Shown here piece after piece: positions 1 through 12,000 of a DNA stretch of 64,000 nt (positions are counted from its first letter, which is position 1; every line of letters begins with the position of its first letter). A program made the position numbers and the translations under genes. The stretch spans positions 186,001 to 250,000 of the forward strand of contig NW_001799488.1 in the NCBI RefSeq assembly GCF_000165425.1, read 5' to 3'. Origin of the DNA: Paramecium tetraurelia. Its lineage: Eukaryota; Ciliophora; Oligohymenophorea; Peniculida; Parameciidae. Under the pieces are notes generated by a model. That model was not told where the DNA came from. It did not search any database and saw nothing but the letters and a program-made list of their open reading frames with translations.

Positions 1-360
1 CAGAGTGTTCAATGGTGAAATGTCGCTTGGAATAAATGATAACATATGATACCTAATTGAATTATTGTGAAGATTCAATTATACTAATTAAATACATTCT
101 GCTAAACAATCAATTTTCTCAATCTTTTAATTGCTAAGATCTAGGTCGAATATGGTATTGATTTCAAATGTGTTGGATATAGTTTTAATTATTTCTAAAT
201 AAGTAAATAAGTAAAGATAATACATAGATTAAGATTGCCTTATAAATTGAAATCTTGAGTTTATTTGAGATCGCGATATTTATTAATATCAATGGACGCA
301 GTATTCATTCCTAAATATTTAGATTTATTCGGATTTGGCCGTACATCAGAATTTTAATGA
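1..360 (+). CDS. 3' end of an unidentified gene (partial, model uncertain)
   Basis: The left edge probably carries the end of a gene running in from outside the window. Frame 3 is open from base 3 to a TGA at 159-161, frame 1 is open from 61 to a TGA at 256-258, and frame 1 is open again to a TGA at 358-360, where the residues MDAVFIPKYLDLFGFGRTSE look coding. A possible 28-nt intron (158-185 region, GTATTG...ATATAG) would join the first two segments, but I could not join all three cleanly. No family was recognised. The upstream sequence is needed to choose the frame. Confidence 0.3.
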
Positions 361-394
361 TTGTTTTTATCATATTTCATTATATATTTATTAT

Positions 395-999
395 TCACTT
401 ATCAAACCATAACAATTATTCCTTTCTCTCTTTCTCGGCTATGAATGAATCAAATTCGGCTTTAATTGCAGAAAAGTCTTCACCTTTATAAGTGACCTAC
501 AAGGCAAGAGCAGGAGATGTATCTTTGATACCATCCACTTTATTCTTATGTCTGTGTGCAGGTGATTTGGCAGGATCCACAGCTTTTGGGATAATAGCTC
601 CGCTCAATTTTGACACTCTCACAGGTGTGCCATCCTCTAAAAACCCTCTTTGAACCTAATCCTATAGTGTATTTATACTTTGGTTGGTTTGCCTTTTTCA
701 GGATCAATGAGTGCTATTTTACTTAGATGAAGGGGTCTAGTGATTTGCTGAATACCCGAGCCTGAGGGATCATCTAACTAGGCCTTTCTTTTGAATTTCT
801 AGTTGATTCCTTGGACGAGCACTTCATTTGATTTACGATAAACTCTCAAAACTGTTCCTGTTTTTCCAGAATCCTTTCCTGAGACAACAACGACTTTGTC
901 ACCTTTGATCACATTCCATTTTTCAAATGTGATTTGCTTAGCGAATTGGGCAATGGGTGTCTGTCGATTTAGATAGAGTGTAGAGAGTGCTTTTAACAT
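395..999 (-). CDS. Mitochondrial-type ribosomal protein L24 (uL24m)
   Basis: Structural protein of the large ribosomal subunit, of the bacterial/organellar uL24 type, so it is expected in the mitochondrion. The 193-residue protein has a KOW motif near residues 35-50 ([16 protein letters not shown]), followed by the usual [17 protein letters not shown] strand. The C-terminal part has [15 protein letters not shown], a typical L24 second-domain segment. One 23-nt intron at 656-678 is removed; with it the coding length is 194 codons including TGA at 395-397. The N-terminus ([20 protein letters not shown]) is basic and hydrophobic, as in a mitochondrial presequence; targeting is inferred. It starts 45 nt from the divergent kinesin gene, so the two share a very short promoter region. 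Confidence 0.9.
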
Positions 1000-1044
1000 A
1001 AATAATTAATTAACTATAACATTTTTTGTTTTTTAAATTAAGCG
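1000..1044. promoter_or_regulatory. Short bidirectional promoter region (L24m / kinesin)
   Basis: Only 45 AT-rich bases separate the ATG codons of the divergent L24m and kinesin genes, so both transcription starts and all 5' control elements must lie here or inside the genes. No specific motif can be named. Similar 32-57-nt divergent gaps occur at 7082-7138, 37699-37730 and 60513-60554. Confidence 0.55.
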
Positions 1045-3085
1045 ATGAGTTATTCGAACAAGGAGAATATAGATGATACTTAGATATTGATAGACCAGGA
1101 TGAAGTGCTTGAATTCGTGAAGCAAATGAAAATGATGAATAAACAATTTATTTCGCAAATCAAACAGCTTATTCGAGAGAAAGAGGAATACAAATTTTTG
1201 ATTCAGGAACTACAATGTCAATTGCAAAGGAAGAGTGACCAATTACAGCAGTAAGAGATGATAATCTAGGAGTGCGAACTATAGGTAGCATTTGTATAGG
1301 TTATTGTAGTTAGAGTCATGCAGGTCGAATTATGAAGAACAAGTTAATCGGTTAGAAGCAGAGTTGAAATTAAATTAAATGGTGTTCTAAATTGAATTGA
1401 GTCAGTAGAAATAGGAGATTGTGGATCTGAGTGATAAATTGAAAAGCACTCAATAAGGCTACTCGACCACTGTGGCTACTTCATTTTTATAAACATCTTT
1501 CAATTAGAAATAGGATAGTCTGTTCAAAGTATGATTAATTAATAAATTTAGGACAGTCACACATTAGAGAGTGTGGGACAGACTGAAGGAGACTAGAGCA
1601 TAATGTCCAATAAAAACAAAGGTTAGAGGATGATGTTGAAGATAATGCAAGATCCCATAACTAACTTAAAGAAACAGAAGGAGCTAATTAAGCGGGAAAT
1701 TACTTAATGGTAAGATGAGTTTCTTAGGAAAGAAGGTAGACCACCATCCTTTAATGATAAATAATCGATTAGTACCAAGTTTTATCAATATACTATTTTG
1801 AAGAAGCAGTTGAATGATCGCAGTACTATCATTTAAGATAGCACAGATTGCAAGAATGTTGGAGTTCAATGCAATTTGATAGATGCATCATAGATCATTT
1901 AAATGCAAGAACTATTGAGACAGAAAACTCATGAGATCAGGAGATTGAGTTTTTAATTAGAAGATTTGAAGGGGAAGGTGAAGGTCTACTGTAGAGTGAG
2001 ACCTTCGAACAGTTCAGATAAACTAAAAGGTATTAAATTTTAATACAAATTAGATTGCGAAGTCTAATTCATAGACGAGTAGCATATCTCATTAAAATAG
2101 AAAATATTCAACTTTGACATCTGCTTTAATCAATAATCTACATAGTAAGACATGTATGAGGAGATATAGTAATCTCTTCAGGCCATATTCCATGGTTTTA
2201 ATTTGTGCATTTTTGCTTATGGTTAAACTGGTAGTGGCAAGACATACACTATGTTTGGGACAAAACAATAACCAGGAGTCATTCCTAATTTAATAGAAGA
2301 AATCTATACTTACATCAAAAGAAGCAATCTAGAGTGTTCAATCATAGTAAATTCTCTTGAGATTTACAAGGAGAATATTATCGACTTACTGAATGACTAA
2401 TAAGGATATCAGAGTTTGGAACTTAAAGAGAATCTTAATGGCTAGGTCTTTGTTCAAAATCTAACCAACATTAAAGTATAAAATATGCACGAACTAATGA
2501 ACTTGATTGAGTTTGCATCCTCCAGAAGAAAATAAGGTTTAACAGAAATGAATGACTCCAGTTCAAGATCTCATATGTGCACTTAACTTATTGTTGAAAC
2601 TTTTAATAAAATTACTTAATAAGTATGCTATTAGATTGATTTTAGAAATTCATTAGTAGGGTTAATTTAATCGATTTGGCTGGCTCAGAAAGGTGCAACA
2701 AATCAAGACTTAAACCAAATCAATTGGAAGAAGCTAAATTCATCAATAAAAGTCTCTCTGCTCTTAATGATGTGATGATTGCTCTATCAACAAAGAGTAG
2801 TTTCATCCCATACAGGAATAGTAAACTCACATACTTAATGAGGGATTGCTTGGGAGGAAATGTATTTTTAATTTATCATTGTAGTCAAAAACAATCATGA
2901 TCATAAACATTTCGCCTTCCTTTATTAACTTGGATGAGTCCTTAAGTTCATTGTAATATGGGTCGAAAGTTAAATAAATAACCAATTAACCAATTAAGAA
3001 TGTTGAACCAGCGGAATAATTAAAAAAATTATAAAAAGTATGTAGTTAGCATGATGAAAGTGCGTAATTAAGATAATAAAAGTGA
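1045..3085 (+). CDS. Kinesin-14 family motor (C-terminal motor domain)
   Basis: Microtubule motor, predicted minus-end directed because the motor lies at the C-terminus behind a coiled-coil stalk and is preceded by the kinesin-14 neck-like sequence LKGKVKVYCRVRP. The 648-residue protein has a charged coiled coil (about residues 15-280) and a motor (about 300-620). The P-loop is AYGQTGSGKTYTM, switch I NDSSSRSH and switch II LIDLAGSE, followed by FINKSLSALNDV and the HIPYR equivalent FIPYRNSKL. Four introns are removed: 1285-1309, 1529-1551, 2623-2645 and 2862-2884 (25, 23, 23, 23 nt); the remaining 1,947 nt is exactly 649 codons. The tail after the motor is short and Q/K-rich. All family hallmarks are intact, so the motor should be active; cargo is unknown. 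Confidence 0.95.
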
Positions 3086-3097
3086 TTTATTTTATAT

Positions 3098-3529
3098 ATG
3101 CAATAATCTCAATACTAGATCTGAGTATTAGGTAGTGCAAATTCTCATCATTTCCTTGAAGTTAAAGACTTTCCTGAAGAAGTAGAGACTCTTGCTTCTA
3201 ATGGATTTCAGAATTCATTCCTATAAGAAATCTTATTTAAAAACAAGGAGGCAAGGGAGCCAATCAAGGTGTAGCATCGGCATGACTTAATATTCCAAGA
3301 TTATATTTGCTCGTCAATTTGGAAAGGATGAACTAGGTTAATTGTTAGTCAAGGATTAGAAGCATCAGGAGTTAATTTAACAGCATTAAGAAAAGTAGAT
3401 CAATGAATAGGATAGGCTATAATCTTTTAAATAGAAGTGGAAAACTTAATCATTATAGTTGCAGGAGCAAATGGTTTATAGGTCATTTGATGATTTACTA
3501 TAGGAATACTACTAAGCAATTGAATATTG
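3098..3529 (+). CDS. Unresolved coding segments downstream of the kinesin gene
   Basis: This stretch reads as protein but I could not build one clean model. The frame of an ATG at 3098 gives MQQSQYQI, then an in-frame TGA at 3122-3124, then a good acidic segment (FLEVKDFPEEVETLASNGFQ) to about 3271. A 31-nt GTG...AAG intron (about 3272-3302) would carry it into a Q/K/E-rich coiled-coil-like segment (KQINEQDRLQSFKQKWK) ending at a TGA at 3527-3529. No family was recognised. Either the TGA at 3122 is an assembly error or nonsense codon, or the real start uses splicing that I do not see. It is not a clear continuation of the kinesin. Confidence 0.35.
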
Positions 3530-3544
3530 AAATCTATTGTAATT

Positions 3545-4196
3545 ATGGATGGAAGTGCCACAATCAATTTATATCTTTAATATCTAAAGACTTATACTAA
3601 TTCATAGATGAATTAAAATCATAAGATTACAGTATTGGATTGTGGAAGAAAAGAAGAGAGGTTAAAAAGGGATTTTCTTTAAAATTTGACTATTTTAAGC
3701 AAGAACGAAACAGAATTTAAATATGTTGGCAAGTCCAAATATTGTAGAGTCTAAATTTCTATAAAGATATTTCTAAGGTTTCTTACAAAAACTATTCATG
3801 AAAAGATCTTCACTCGTTATCAAGATTGAATTCTACTATCAAATTGAAGTATACTTATAACTTAAAATTACAGTGTGAGATGTCAAACGGCAACACAATT
3901 AAGTCGTTATTTTAATTTAACTTTAAGATCCTAATATCTTAGAAGAATATAAAATTGTTGATTATATACGAGCTGGAGAATGCTTCACTTAAGCTTGCAT
4001 TGTCTATTTTATAGATCGATAATTGAGTTAGGTCCTGCCAGAATTTCAAATAATGATTGTTTAATAATTTTCTAGATTTAAGAAAAATAGATATTGGGAC
4101 CCAAAGAATTTATTCTATAATGCTATGCATTTTTATGCATTATTAACAATGTAAAATGATAATGATGTCATCAATGCCAGAGGTTAAGACAGTTGA
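3545..4196 (+). CDS. Hypothetical protein, uncertain splicing
   Basis: A probable gene starting at ATG 3545 (MDGSATINLYLQYLKTYTNS), followed by a well-behaved segment (KITVLDCGRKEERLKRDFLQ). A 28-nt GTT...AAG intron near 3777-3804 joins it to SSLVIKIEFYYQIE. Beyond 3850 two alternatives are both plausible. One continues in the same frame with an in-frame TGA at 3876-3878 and reaches the stop at 4194-4196 through YWDPKNLFYNAMHFYALLTM. The other uses a 31-nt intron (about 3874-3904) into another frame (LLIIYELENASLKLALSIL). The product was not recognised. The boundaries and the middle exon are uncertain. Confidence 0.4.
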
Positions 4197-4260
4197 CAAT
4201 TTTATTAAGAAGGATTTCTCTTGAATTAAAAATTATAATATAACAACAATATAGAATATT

Positions 4261-6250
4261 ATGTTTGAAGGCATTTATACAGAAACTTTGAAGGATAAGT
4301 TTACTCTTTCTCCTTTTGAAAAGTACAGTAAATATGGCAGATTTCCTTTCAAGTTTCTGATATCTTGCGCTCTAGTGTTCATGACCACATTTTAAGTAAT
4401 ATTGATCTCTGAACATTACACATATAATAGTTCAGGACAAATAATTTAATTTGGTATTGTAACTAAATAGATTAATAGTGGCATTGCTATTGAATCCAGA
4501 TGAACCTATGAATAATAAAATTACATTACTTACAATTGAAGACTTTTAAGATTCTCTGAATAACACACTTAACAACCTCGCTAATATTGATGATATCACA
4601 GCTTAGAAAACTACTATTTTAGGCGAAACTTTCTTTTAGATTAATTACAACTATCCTTATTAGGCATATAGGTTTGATTACCATTTTGTACGAAATTTGA
4701 CTTTGGGAGAACCCTTGCTTGATCCCTTCAATTTGGAGGATGATGATTAAATTCGTGATTTTTGGACTAATGCTTATGAATTGACACTAACAGTCAATAA
4801 AGTCAAAGTGGAATCATAATAACGAACTGCTTGTTGGGATATATAAATTACATATTAGTTTATAAATTATGGATATATTGATGCTATCATTTCATCTATA
4901 GGTGGAATTTGTGCTGACAACAGGGAAGAAGCACATGGATCGGCATTTAATAGTATTGCACTAAAAATAGACAATTTGTTATTGTAATTGAGTATCATTT
5001 TATTGGCATTGGTTGATGTTTGTTTGGGAGTCAAATACATATATGAAGTCATTGAGATGTATACAAATAATATTTCAAAATTGAAGAAGCAGAGGAAGTT
5101 AAAAGTCCCAGATTATAAATTGTATAAAAATTAGAATCTCACAACTTTAAAGATCATTTTGACTGAGTAAAAGCCTTGGGAGTAGTTAACAATAAAGGAG
5201 AAATTGTTATTTTTTGATTTATTTTTGCCAATAAGAATATTAGGAAATATCCTTTAATTGATATCAGCTGGTATACTAGTATCTGAGACTTTCATAAGAG
5301 TGGACGGTCTATCATAATATGATGAATTGATGGCTGGGTTAGGATGCTTTTTTGCCTGGTTTTCTATAGTGAAGTACTTGGATTATTATGAAGAATTGCA
5401 CTTGATTGCCTCTGTATTGGAATCCTCGATAATTCCAGTTTGTATGGCTATTTTGAATTTCTTGCCAGTGTTTTTAGGATATGCATTATTGGGGATGTGC
5501 TTATTTAGTGATTCTCATTAATTCGTGAGTTTGTCGTCTTCAATAAATGCTCTATTCTCATTAATTTATGGAGACTCAATATCTGATGTGGCTCGGGATA
5601 GTTCAAGAGGAGTCAGTTTAGAAGTGTCGTTGATTTACATAGTTACATATATTTTATTATTCTTATTCGCAGTGCACAACATCATGGTGGCTTTGATTAA
5701 GGAGTAGTTGGAAATTCGTAGGGATTTAATATTTCAGGAGAAGGAGTTGATGAATCAGTTGGATCTTAGTAATAACTATCAGTATCAAATGTATTTGTCA
5801 TAGAAGATGAAACAATCCGCAGCAATGAACAGGAGTGTGATGAAGGACGATTTCAGTTCAATATTGCAATCCTAATCAGGGAGTAATTAGCAGTAGTAGA
5901 TGAACAAGCAAATATCTTTGAAGTCAATAACGAAATTGGCGATGATGTAGAAGCAGATGCAGGAGGATGTATCTAAATAGGATATGGAGAAGAATTGGAA
6001 GGAAATATGCAAGGAGGAGATGTAAAACCATTACATTTACAATATTTTGATATCAACAATAAGTGAGACCAAGAATATCCTGAGTAATGTGGAGTTGGAG
6101 TTATGGAATGACATTGATTCTAGTCCATTTACTGTGATTGACAAGAAGGAGATAATCACTCTGTACTGTTCTTAGTTGATTAGGAAACATCAGAAAATGA
6201 GGAAAATCTTTGATAAAACAAAGTAAATAAGCTAAAATTTGAAACCATGA
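4261..6250 (+). CDS. Mucolipin/TRPML-like (PKD-type) cation channel
   Basis: Predicted cation channel of the TRPML/polycystin superfamily, which in other eukaryotes acts in endolysosomal or ciliary membranes. The 654-residue protein starts with a short cytosolic N-terminus and TM1 (about residues 34-54), followed by a large lumenal/extracellular loop, then a cluster of hydrophobic segments from about residue 240. The last two helices flank a pore region FSLIYGDSI, which matches the mucolipin pore (FSLINGDD-type) with the GD pair kept. The C-terminus (about 200 residues) is hydrophilic and Q/K-rich. One 25-nt intron at 4454-4478 is removed, giving 655 codons exactly. TGA 6248-6250 lies 30 nt from the convergent stop of the next gene. 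Ion selectivity cannot be told from the sequence. Confidence 0.85.
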
Positions 6251-6280
6251 AATGAGTATAATTATTAATAATTAGTATTT

Positions 6281-7081
6281 TCAACATGGAATATTTTCTC
6301 TTCTTGCTTATTGTTTGGTCAAGCAGAACTTAACTTTGAGTTTTTTGGAGGGGGATTGTGTATTTAGTTAACTGCCTAGTTGCAAACTGCAAAAACTGAG
6401 TCTACTTGAATTGAGAGATGATGGATTTTTCAGGATGCTTTTTGGAGTGCTGATTGATCTTTGTGAATTAGATTTGTCTGATAGTTCTAATTGAAGCAAG
6501 GAGGACTTAGGATTGTTTCTATTAACCTTATTAATGATTTAGTTTCTCGATTATCTTAATAAATATTGCTGATTATATTGATTCATAGTATTGCTCACTA
6601 ATTTCGACCTTTCCTTTCTGGTTTCTGAGAGTTGATTGTTCGACTCTTACTTTTGGCCAAGATGCAATTCTAAATTAGAATTATAAGAATCATTGGAATA
6701 GTATGAAAACTAAGATCTTTTTTTTGAGGTGAATCTATTGGGTACAGAAGGGGAAGGAGCTTCCTTGTTCAATTAAGAGAACTTGGATGACGCATATTGG
6801 TGTTCATTTTTAGAGTCTCCTTAATCCAAATGTATTTTGGGTATGGCATCCTATAATGAGGAAGTGTTATTGGAAATGGTGGATTATTATTGTGATGGTT
6901 GAGCAGGTTTAGTGCTTGATGACTGTTGTTCAGTGATAAGATTCAGAATATGCTGTCTTTTGTAAGAAATCTCACGTTTAAAGTGGTATTTTTGTTTGCT
7001 CAATAACCAATCCATCTTTTGATCTAGACCCAGTTCTTCAGGTTCATTGATATCTTTGAGATCTAAATCATCTTTCATCAT
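6281..7081 (-). CDS. Hypothetical hydrophilic protein, 266 aa
   Basis: A single uninterrupted frame of 267 codons with many TAA/TAG glutamines. The N-terminus is acidic and ordered-looking (MMKDDLDLKDINEPEELGLD, then KMDWLLSKQKYHFKREISYK); the rest is low-complexity, rich in S, N, Q and K, as in a disordered region, with a basic C-terminal stretch (SPSKKLKVKFC). No known domain, signal peptide or membrane segment is visible. It is convergent with the channel gene (30 nt between stops) and its start lies 57 nt from the next plus-strand ATG. The function is unknown. Confidence 0.7.
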
Positions 7082-7138
7082 TCCAGAAGCGTGTTTTTAT
7101 TTCTATCGATTGCGAAAGGACATTTTATTTAATTAATT

Positions 7139-7431
7139 ATGTTTGAGGAGTAAGATTATAAAATTAAAGAAAAGCAATCAATATCAATCTGCTAATTAAT
7201 TGTGTGATATTATTACAATTCGACTTAAAGTGATCGTGATATCCAAGTAGGTTTGTTAGACATATTGTAAGAAAAGCCTTGAATTTTAATTGATTATAAA
7301 AATTAGTGGAGAATTTTATATGATAAAGTGAACATGTTGACGTTTGTAGTTACTCTGTAGACAAAGACACTTTAGAGGAATAGGAAATAGAAACAAGTAT
7401 CAATGAGGGTGTAATGATGAATGCAGGATGA
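7139..7431 (+). CDS. Small doubtful gene with an in-frame TGA
   Basis: The ATG at 7139 opens MFEEQDYKIKEKQSISICQ, which runs into TGA at 7205-7207; the same frame then continues convincingly (NSTQSDRDIQVGLLDI). Removing a 40-nt GTAAG...TTAG segment (about 7269-7308) and a 22-nt intron (about 7330-7351) leads to DKDTLEEQEIETSINEGVMM and a TGA at 7429-7431. The product would be about 75-80 residues, with no recognised family. The TGA, the over-long first intron and the short length leave open an error, a pseudogene or a wrong model. Confidence 0.3.
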
Positions 7432-7574
7432 AGAATGGATGAAATCCAAATGAATGTATAGAAATTGCTCATAAAATGAAATTTAATTAGTGCTTATTGT
7501 TATTTAATATTTTTAACATAGATTGGATTTATATATGAATAAACAAATAAAATTTAATTATTAAAAATCTTTTT

Positions 7575-9023
7575 ATGGCTAACTTACCACAACAACAATA
7601 TTCAACACCTTCGAATTTACCTTCCTACAACAGAGATCCATCCACTTACCAATAACCTACACTAGGATAATAACAAATTCCTTAGAGCAATTATCAACCT
7701 CAACAATCTAGCGATAAAGGATTACAATATCTGCCTTAACAAATAGGTGGGTTGCCATAAAATGCATAACCATAACAATAACAATTGTATGGTCAACCAC
7801 AATTTGGACTTATCGGATAGCCGATCACTCAACAACCAGTATTTGGGCAATCTTAAATTTAATAACTTCCCCCACAAACAACTGAAACCCAATAAGGATA
7901 ATTAGTTAAGGGATAGTCAAGAATCGAGTACATCCCATATGAGAGAACAATAACCGAATACGAAGAAGTGAGAAGACAAGTGCAAGTACCCATCACCAAA
8001 TAAATCACTGACTATTATGCAGTCCAATATGACATCGAATACATTCCCCAAGTAATTCAAGAGAAACAGATAGAATACGTCCCAGTTGAGAGAGTGGCAG
8101 AGAGAACAGAATATTACACTGTTGAAAGATAGAATGTGATACAACAAGTAAGATTGAATCATAAACTTAGCCAATCGGATATTAATCATAATAAGTCTAA
8201 ACATCAGCCACCTATACTCCAGTGCAAACACAACTCTTGAGTCAACAATACGCACAATATGTTCAACCTCAATAAACCCTAGCATACCAATAGCCAGTCT
8301 AAGTGCAACAACAATATCAAACCAGAGAAGTCATTCAACAACCAATAGCCCAATAATCCTATGTCCAATAAAGAGAAGTAGTACCACAACAACAAATCCA
8401 ACAGTCAGTAGCATTGCAACCAACTCTGCCAACCACACAATATGTTCCACAATAACAATATCAAACCATCCAAAACACACAAACTGTTCAACCTTAATTA
8501 TAAATTGCTTAAGTATTTACTTATCCATAATCGTAGACTGTCCCCTTGAATTATGGTCAATCAATATAAGCTCAACAACCTGTCAATCCAGCCATCTAAA
8601 CAAATGCTCCCGTTAATCAAGGTTACTCCATTCCAGCCACTCAAGTTAATTAGGGTTATTCCATTCCAGCCACTCAAGTTAATCAAGGATATTCAATTCC
8701 ATCCACTCAATAGCCAGTCTATGGACAACAATCCCTTGGTCCTCAATAGCCTAAAACCTAATAGCCTCTAACTCAAACTACACAATACAATCCTTAATTG
8801 TAACAGACTGTGGCACCATCTTAAGTATCTATTCAACAATATTCATCAGTTCGCTTAATCTGTTCCTTAACAATAGTAACAACAATCAATCCCTCAAGAT
8901 ATGGGAAGAACTAGACCCTATCAATAGGCTCCATTGCCTCAATAACCATCCTAACCACAATAGGCTGGCACTGCTTAGAAATCAAATAAAGAAAAGTCAT
9001 TCTTGGAGAAGTTGTTCGATTGA
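7575..9023 (+). CDS. Q/P-rich alveolin-like cortical (membrane-skeleton) protein
   Basis: A 466-residue protein made mostly of Q, P, Y, T and V. Around residues 115-190 it carries repeats of the alveolin/inner-membrane-complex style, alternating valine/proline and charged residues with tyrosine: ITEYEEVRRQVQVPITKQI, then QIEYVPVERVAERTEYYTVE. Such repeats mark alveolins, which line the membrane skeleton of ciliates, apicomplexans and dinoflagellates, so a role under the cell cortex is inferred. The flanks are disordered, with three 11-residue repeats (NQGYSIPATQV) near residues 335-370. Two introns are removed, 8148-8170 (23 nt) and 8825-8849 (25 nt, CAG acceptor), leaving 467 codons. Many glutamines are TAA or TAG. 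The C-terminus KSFLEKLFD is charged. Confidence 0.75.
8612..8710 (+). repeat. Three tandem 33-bp repeats inside the alveolin-like gene
   Basis: Units at 8612-8644, 8645-8677 and 8678-8710 each begin GTTAATCAAGGTTA (or a close variant) and end CCACTCAA. They encode VNQGYSIPATQ, with CAA/TAG exchange and a few third-base changes between units. The unit length is a multiple of three, so expansion keeps the frame. It lies wholly within a coding exon and is not a CRISPR array. Confidence 0.85.
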
Positions 9024-9064
9024 TTAAATTTGCATAAAAAAATACATAAATATAATTAAAATAT

Positions 9065-12000
9065 ATGAATTATCTTTTTATAATAGGCTCTTTGATAGTA
9101 TATTCAATTTTTGGTGAATTAATATTGCTCACAAAAGGAGATCATTATCATGAGATTTGCGATATAAACAAGCATGATTTTTACACAGATTGTGATGAGA
9201 ATTCCATTTACATCCAGGAACATAAAGTTAATGAATAAATTCAATAACTATAAAAAAATGAAATCGAACAAGTACTATCACATCATTATATTTTAGATTC
9301 TCTACTATCCAAATGATTAGAATACCATACTTATCCTGGAAAAGAATGGCAAAATTACCATCCTCTTTAAGGATAACCAACAATTCAATTCCCCCTTTAA
9401 AGAATTGGGAACAATCGATCTCAACACTAAAACTCTGCCTGATTTTACCTGTAGCGACATGACTCAATACTCCCTTGATATTTTCATGGCTGTCTGTAGA
9501 TCAGATAATGATATCTACATTTCCAAAATTGAATGCATAGCTGAAGAAAATAAATATTTATCAGGTTGCTCCTCACAATTGTTCTTAGACACAGATCAAC
9601 TCAACAACTGTGATAATTTAAATATCATCACTGAGAGTTCCTGGAGAGTCAAAGATCCTGAGTACTTTAGCATCTATTGTTCTTCCCAAGAGAATTTCCA
9701 AATCACCAAATAGCTCTTGATTGGTAAATTCAACAATCAAGCTAATTCTATAAAGATGGTTCAATTCAAAAGTCCTATCAATGAGATTGAAAAGGTCTCT
9801 TTTTTCGATGACAACACTCTCATGATATTAGATCATCGATCAGGATTGCATGTATACAGATTTACATTCACAGATGATGGGGAAGTCATGTATGAACAAT
9901 TATTATGGTAATTATTTTTACCCAATGAATTGTTTTATGCACTCAGCTACTCACATGAACAATATGCCATCAGATTCCCACCCTTAGGAATCATTGAAAA
10001 TGACATCCAATACAGCATTGTGATACTGAGTGATCACTTTATCTATGAGTTGGCCTTACCTCAAAAATCTAAAGACTTCTTCTTTACCACACTATCCATT
10101 AATGACAAAATTAATCTCAACTCCATACTTAACCGTAAGTAAATCAAGAAGGCCTAGATTTAATACGATGAACAGTTCTATTATACTTGCTTTACCTACA
10201 TCCAAAATTCCATTGAATGTTACAGAATTAATAGACATCAATCCTACACTGAAAAATTATTGCTTCAAAATAATTACCAACATCCTATGCTATTGACTTA
10301 CCCTGTCTCATTCTCCACGATAACTGGACAAACCAACATACTGATAACTCAGCAGGTGAATCAAACTCATGCCATTCTGTCTCTAATTAAAAATGAAATA
10401 GAGAGATTAACTGTAGTGTCCACCTCAAATGAAGAGTTTCTTTGTTCTATCATATATAAAAACATGAACAATCAGAATGTCACGCTCATGATTTATAATC
10501 AGCAATTCGAAAGCACAAATGTATTCAAAATAGACCATCTACAAAATTACAATTTTCCCAATACTGATTCGACTGTCCTTTATTCGACCCTAATAAGGGG
10601 GCCTGCCACAATACTTTCACCCAAAAGCGATAAGAAAAGTAAGTATCAATAATATATTAGATTAGATGTTGAAGTCATAAGCCTTTCTGGCTTTGGATAT
10701 GAAATGTGGGAAGACTTATATTAACACTTTATATAGCATTCTCGCATCCCCATTAAATCATTCTTAGATAAAGGATTCAGAACTATATTCTTGTAAATCG
10801 ATTAGGTGAAGATGATTATTCAATAGGAGATACCTAATACAAATTATTTTACTTAGAAGATCTACTCTTTGGATTGCTCATCAGTCAATATTGTAAAGAA
10901 TATAGTCAGCATTTCACCATATTACATAATATTCTATTAAAAAACCACTTATTACACTGTCTTGAAAATAAAGAGAGTGGAAGAGGGTGTTGTAGATTTT
11001 GATTGTTAGAATATAGAGTATAGCCTCTTCGATCAGCAGTACGAAGTCTTTGTAGATCTAGATTATATCAATTTGTTTTTCAGCACAAACAACACCATAT
11101 ATTACACTGATATTTACTTTAAAAACATAATAACAATTGAAATTGATCGTAAATTTAGACAATTGAATTTTCAATTTTTAAAGAATGATCTCATTATCGG
11201 AAGTCACCAGAATAAGTTATATTAGATTCAACTGACGAATCAATTCAAAGTCAATCATTTTAAGACAATCATTGTAGAAATAGAGTTGGGATAAATGACT
11301 CATAATTTCAAATTCTTTGTGTTGTAACTTAAAAAACCAATACTGACACTTGTTATCGTAGATGATAGAATAACACTCTACACAATCGATAATTTATAAG
11401 ATATTAAATTTGATTCATTGTTACCCTAATTCAATAGCATAATCAACGCAAATGAAACCTATATCAATTATTATATGCTAATAGTGCCAACCAATAAGCC
11501 AAATGAATTGTATGTCTATGACTTGTCCAAGACTGGATCAGATAGATTACATGCAATCCACAAATATTCTATTTTGTCAGAACCTATAACCATCTGCTAC
11601 CCAAAAATGCAGACCTTCCTATACTGTCTGTAGTTCACAAATGCTGATATCAATTGCTACTTTAATAAAATGCTTGAATTTGAACTAATTGCCTCTGATC
11701 CAACCAATATTGACAACCAATTCTCTGTGGCCATCAATGCCTAATCTGCATTAAGCTACAGTGTCTAAAGTACTATTTTATTAAAATTTATAGAGACCCT
11801 GACGATCAATGGCAGTTTTAGGTATTAGGATACAATGATCGAGAAGAGTGTAAAGAAATTGCCAGAAATTGAAATCTACAAGACCGACTTCACGACTTCA
11901 TTAAAGATTATGGATTACTATTCAGGTCCTATTTTCAATTATTAATTGTAAAATGCTAAGGAATTCAATATTAAAATGGTGCCCTTTATCTGGGAATAGG

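Noticed and set aside
1684-1869. Minus-strand frame of about 60 codons within the kinesin gene
   Set aside because: It is antisense to the coiled coil of a fully consistent kinesin model.
8612-8710. Regular 33-bp repeats resembling a CRISPR array
   Set aside because: There are no spacers; the units are contiguous, in frame and coding.
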